DNA from: Salinisphaera sp.
GTDB lineage: Bacteria; Pseudomonadota; Gammaproteobacteria; Nevskiales; Salinisphaeraceae
Direction: 5' to 3'
Assembly: GCA_027858915.1 (NCBI GenBank)
Contig: JAQIBT010000161.1
Span: 1 to 42,714 of the forward strand
DNA length: 42,714 nucleotides
In this document: positions 42,525 through 42,714 of the stretch, in pieces
Layout: each line of letters opens with the position of its first letter
Numbering within the stretch: the first letter of the stretch is position 1
Program-made: the position numbers and the translations under genes
The notes under the pieces: generated by a model
Seen by the model: the letters and a program-made list of their open reading frames with translations, nothing else
Database searches by the model: none
Told to the model about the DNA's origin: nothing

Positions 42525-42674
42525 TCATCTGGCTTCTTGCGCCTTGATGATCCGGCTCACCGTCGAATAATGCAGACCAGAATAACCGCCGATTTCGCTC
42601 ATGCTGTAGCCGCCCGCTGCATAGGCCAGCGCGATCGATTCGTCTCGCGACCGGTGTCTTCGCTGACTTAATCG
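42525..42674 (-). pseudogene. C-terminal helix-turn-helix remnant of a transposase-like protein
   Basis: A minus-strand frame between two stops reads RDESIALAYAAGGYSMSEIG then LHYSTVSRIIKAQEAR and ends in TGA. This is the helix-turn-helix tail found at the C-terminus of many REP-associated tyrosine transposases and related proteins (RDEAI..AY..G.YS..EIG...GLHYSTVSRI). An in-frame stop at 42675-42677 separates it from anything upstream, and the window ends 37 nt later, so the rest cannot be judged. It may be a degraded or frameshifted copy. Confidence 0.5.
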
Positions 42675-42714
42675 TCAATCGGCCGCGCCCGCCCCGACCG
42701 CTGATGGCGGGGTA

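Overview
The window looks like chromosomal DNA of a GC-rich, heterotrophic, motile gammaproteobacterium. The best-conserved proteins (PoxB, the long Pseudomonas-type isocitrate lyase, DbpA, GlnH/GlnP/GlnQ, AzlCD) all resemble gammaproteobacterial forms. A marine or halophilic genus such as Salinisphaera would fit, but I cannot fix the genus by eye. I recognise no rRNA, tRNA, CRISPR array, prophage or intact insertion sequence. Nearly all the content is metabolism, transport and signalling.

Layout. 1-4.6 kb: minus-strand poxB, msrC and aceA (acetate/glyoxylate metabolism and methionine sulfoxide repair), facing a divergent LacI-type regulator whose leader carries a ~60-bp near-perfect palindrome. 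5.8-10.5 kb: an AI-2E-type membrane protein, a glnHPQ polar amino acid ABC operon, and the azlCD branched-chain amino acid exporter. 10.55-16.7 kb: a frameshifted SYLF-domain pseudogene, a chemoreceptor, a CPA2 cation/proton antiporter with RCK domains, a COG4705 membrane protein and a SOUL lipoprotein. 16.9-21.2 kb: an AsmA-family protein, a two-gene micro-operon of tiny proteins, and a PAS-GGDEF diguanylate cyclase.

21.3-29.0 kb: a catabolic-looking module. An acetylpolyamine-amidohydrolase/HDAC-fold deacetylase is followed by a class IV aminotransferase and a sulfotransferase-like P-loop protein that overlap by 4 nt. After a dispersed-repeat element comes a convergent, tightly overlapped livKHMGF ABC transporter. 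29.4-33.6 kb: an accessory stretch with a lipoprotein, a small membrane protein, a secreted parallel beta-helix protein, an exported ComEA-like helix-hairpin-helix protein, a tiny two-helix protein and a truncated sulfatase.

33.6-40.2 kb: seven plus-strand genes with overlaps or gaps of at most 42 bp. They encode a gluconate-2-dehydrogenase subunit-3-like protein, a GMC flavoprotein, a complete polar amino acid ABC transporter and a monomeric sarcosine/N-methyl amino acid oxidase. This is most simply read as an uptake-and-oxidation operon for one unidentified amino compound. 40.3-42.7 kb: an unrecognised membrane protein, dbpA, and the tail of a degraded transposase-like helix-turn-helix gene at the edge.

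The best candidates for something undescribed are the deacetylase-aminotransferase-sulfotransferase-like-Liv module and the GMC/ABC/amine-oxidase operon. Both have recognisable parts, but neither has a substrate that can be named from the sequence.
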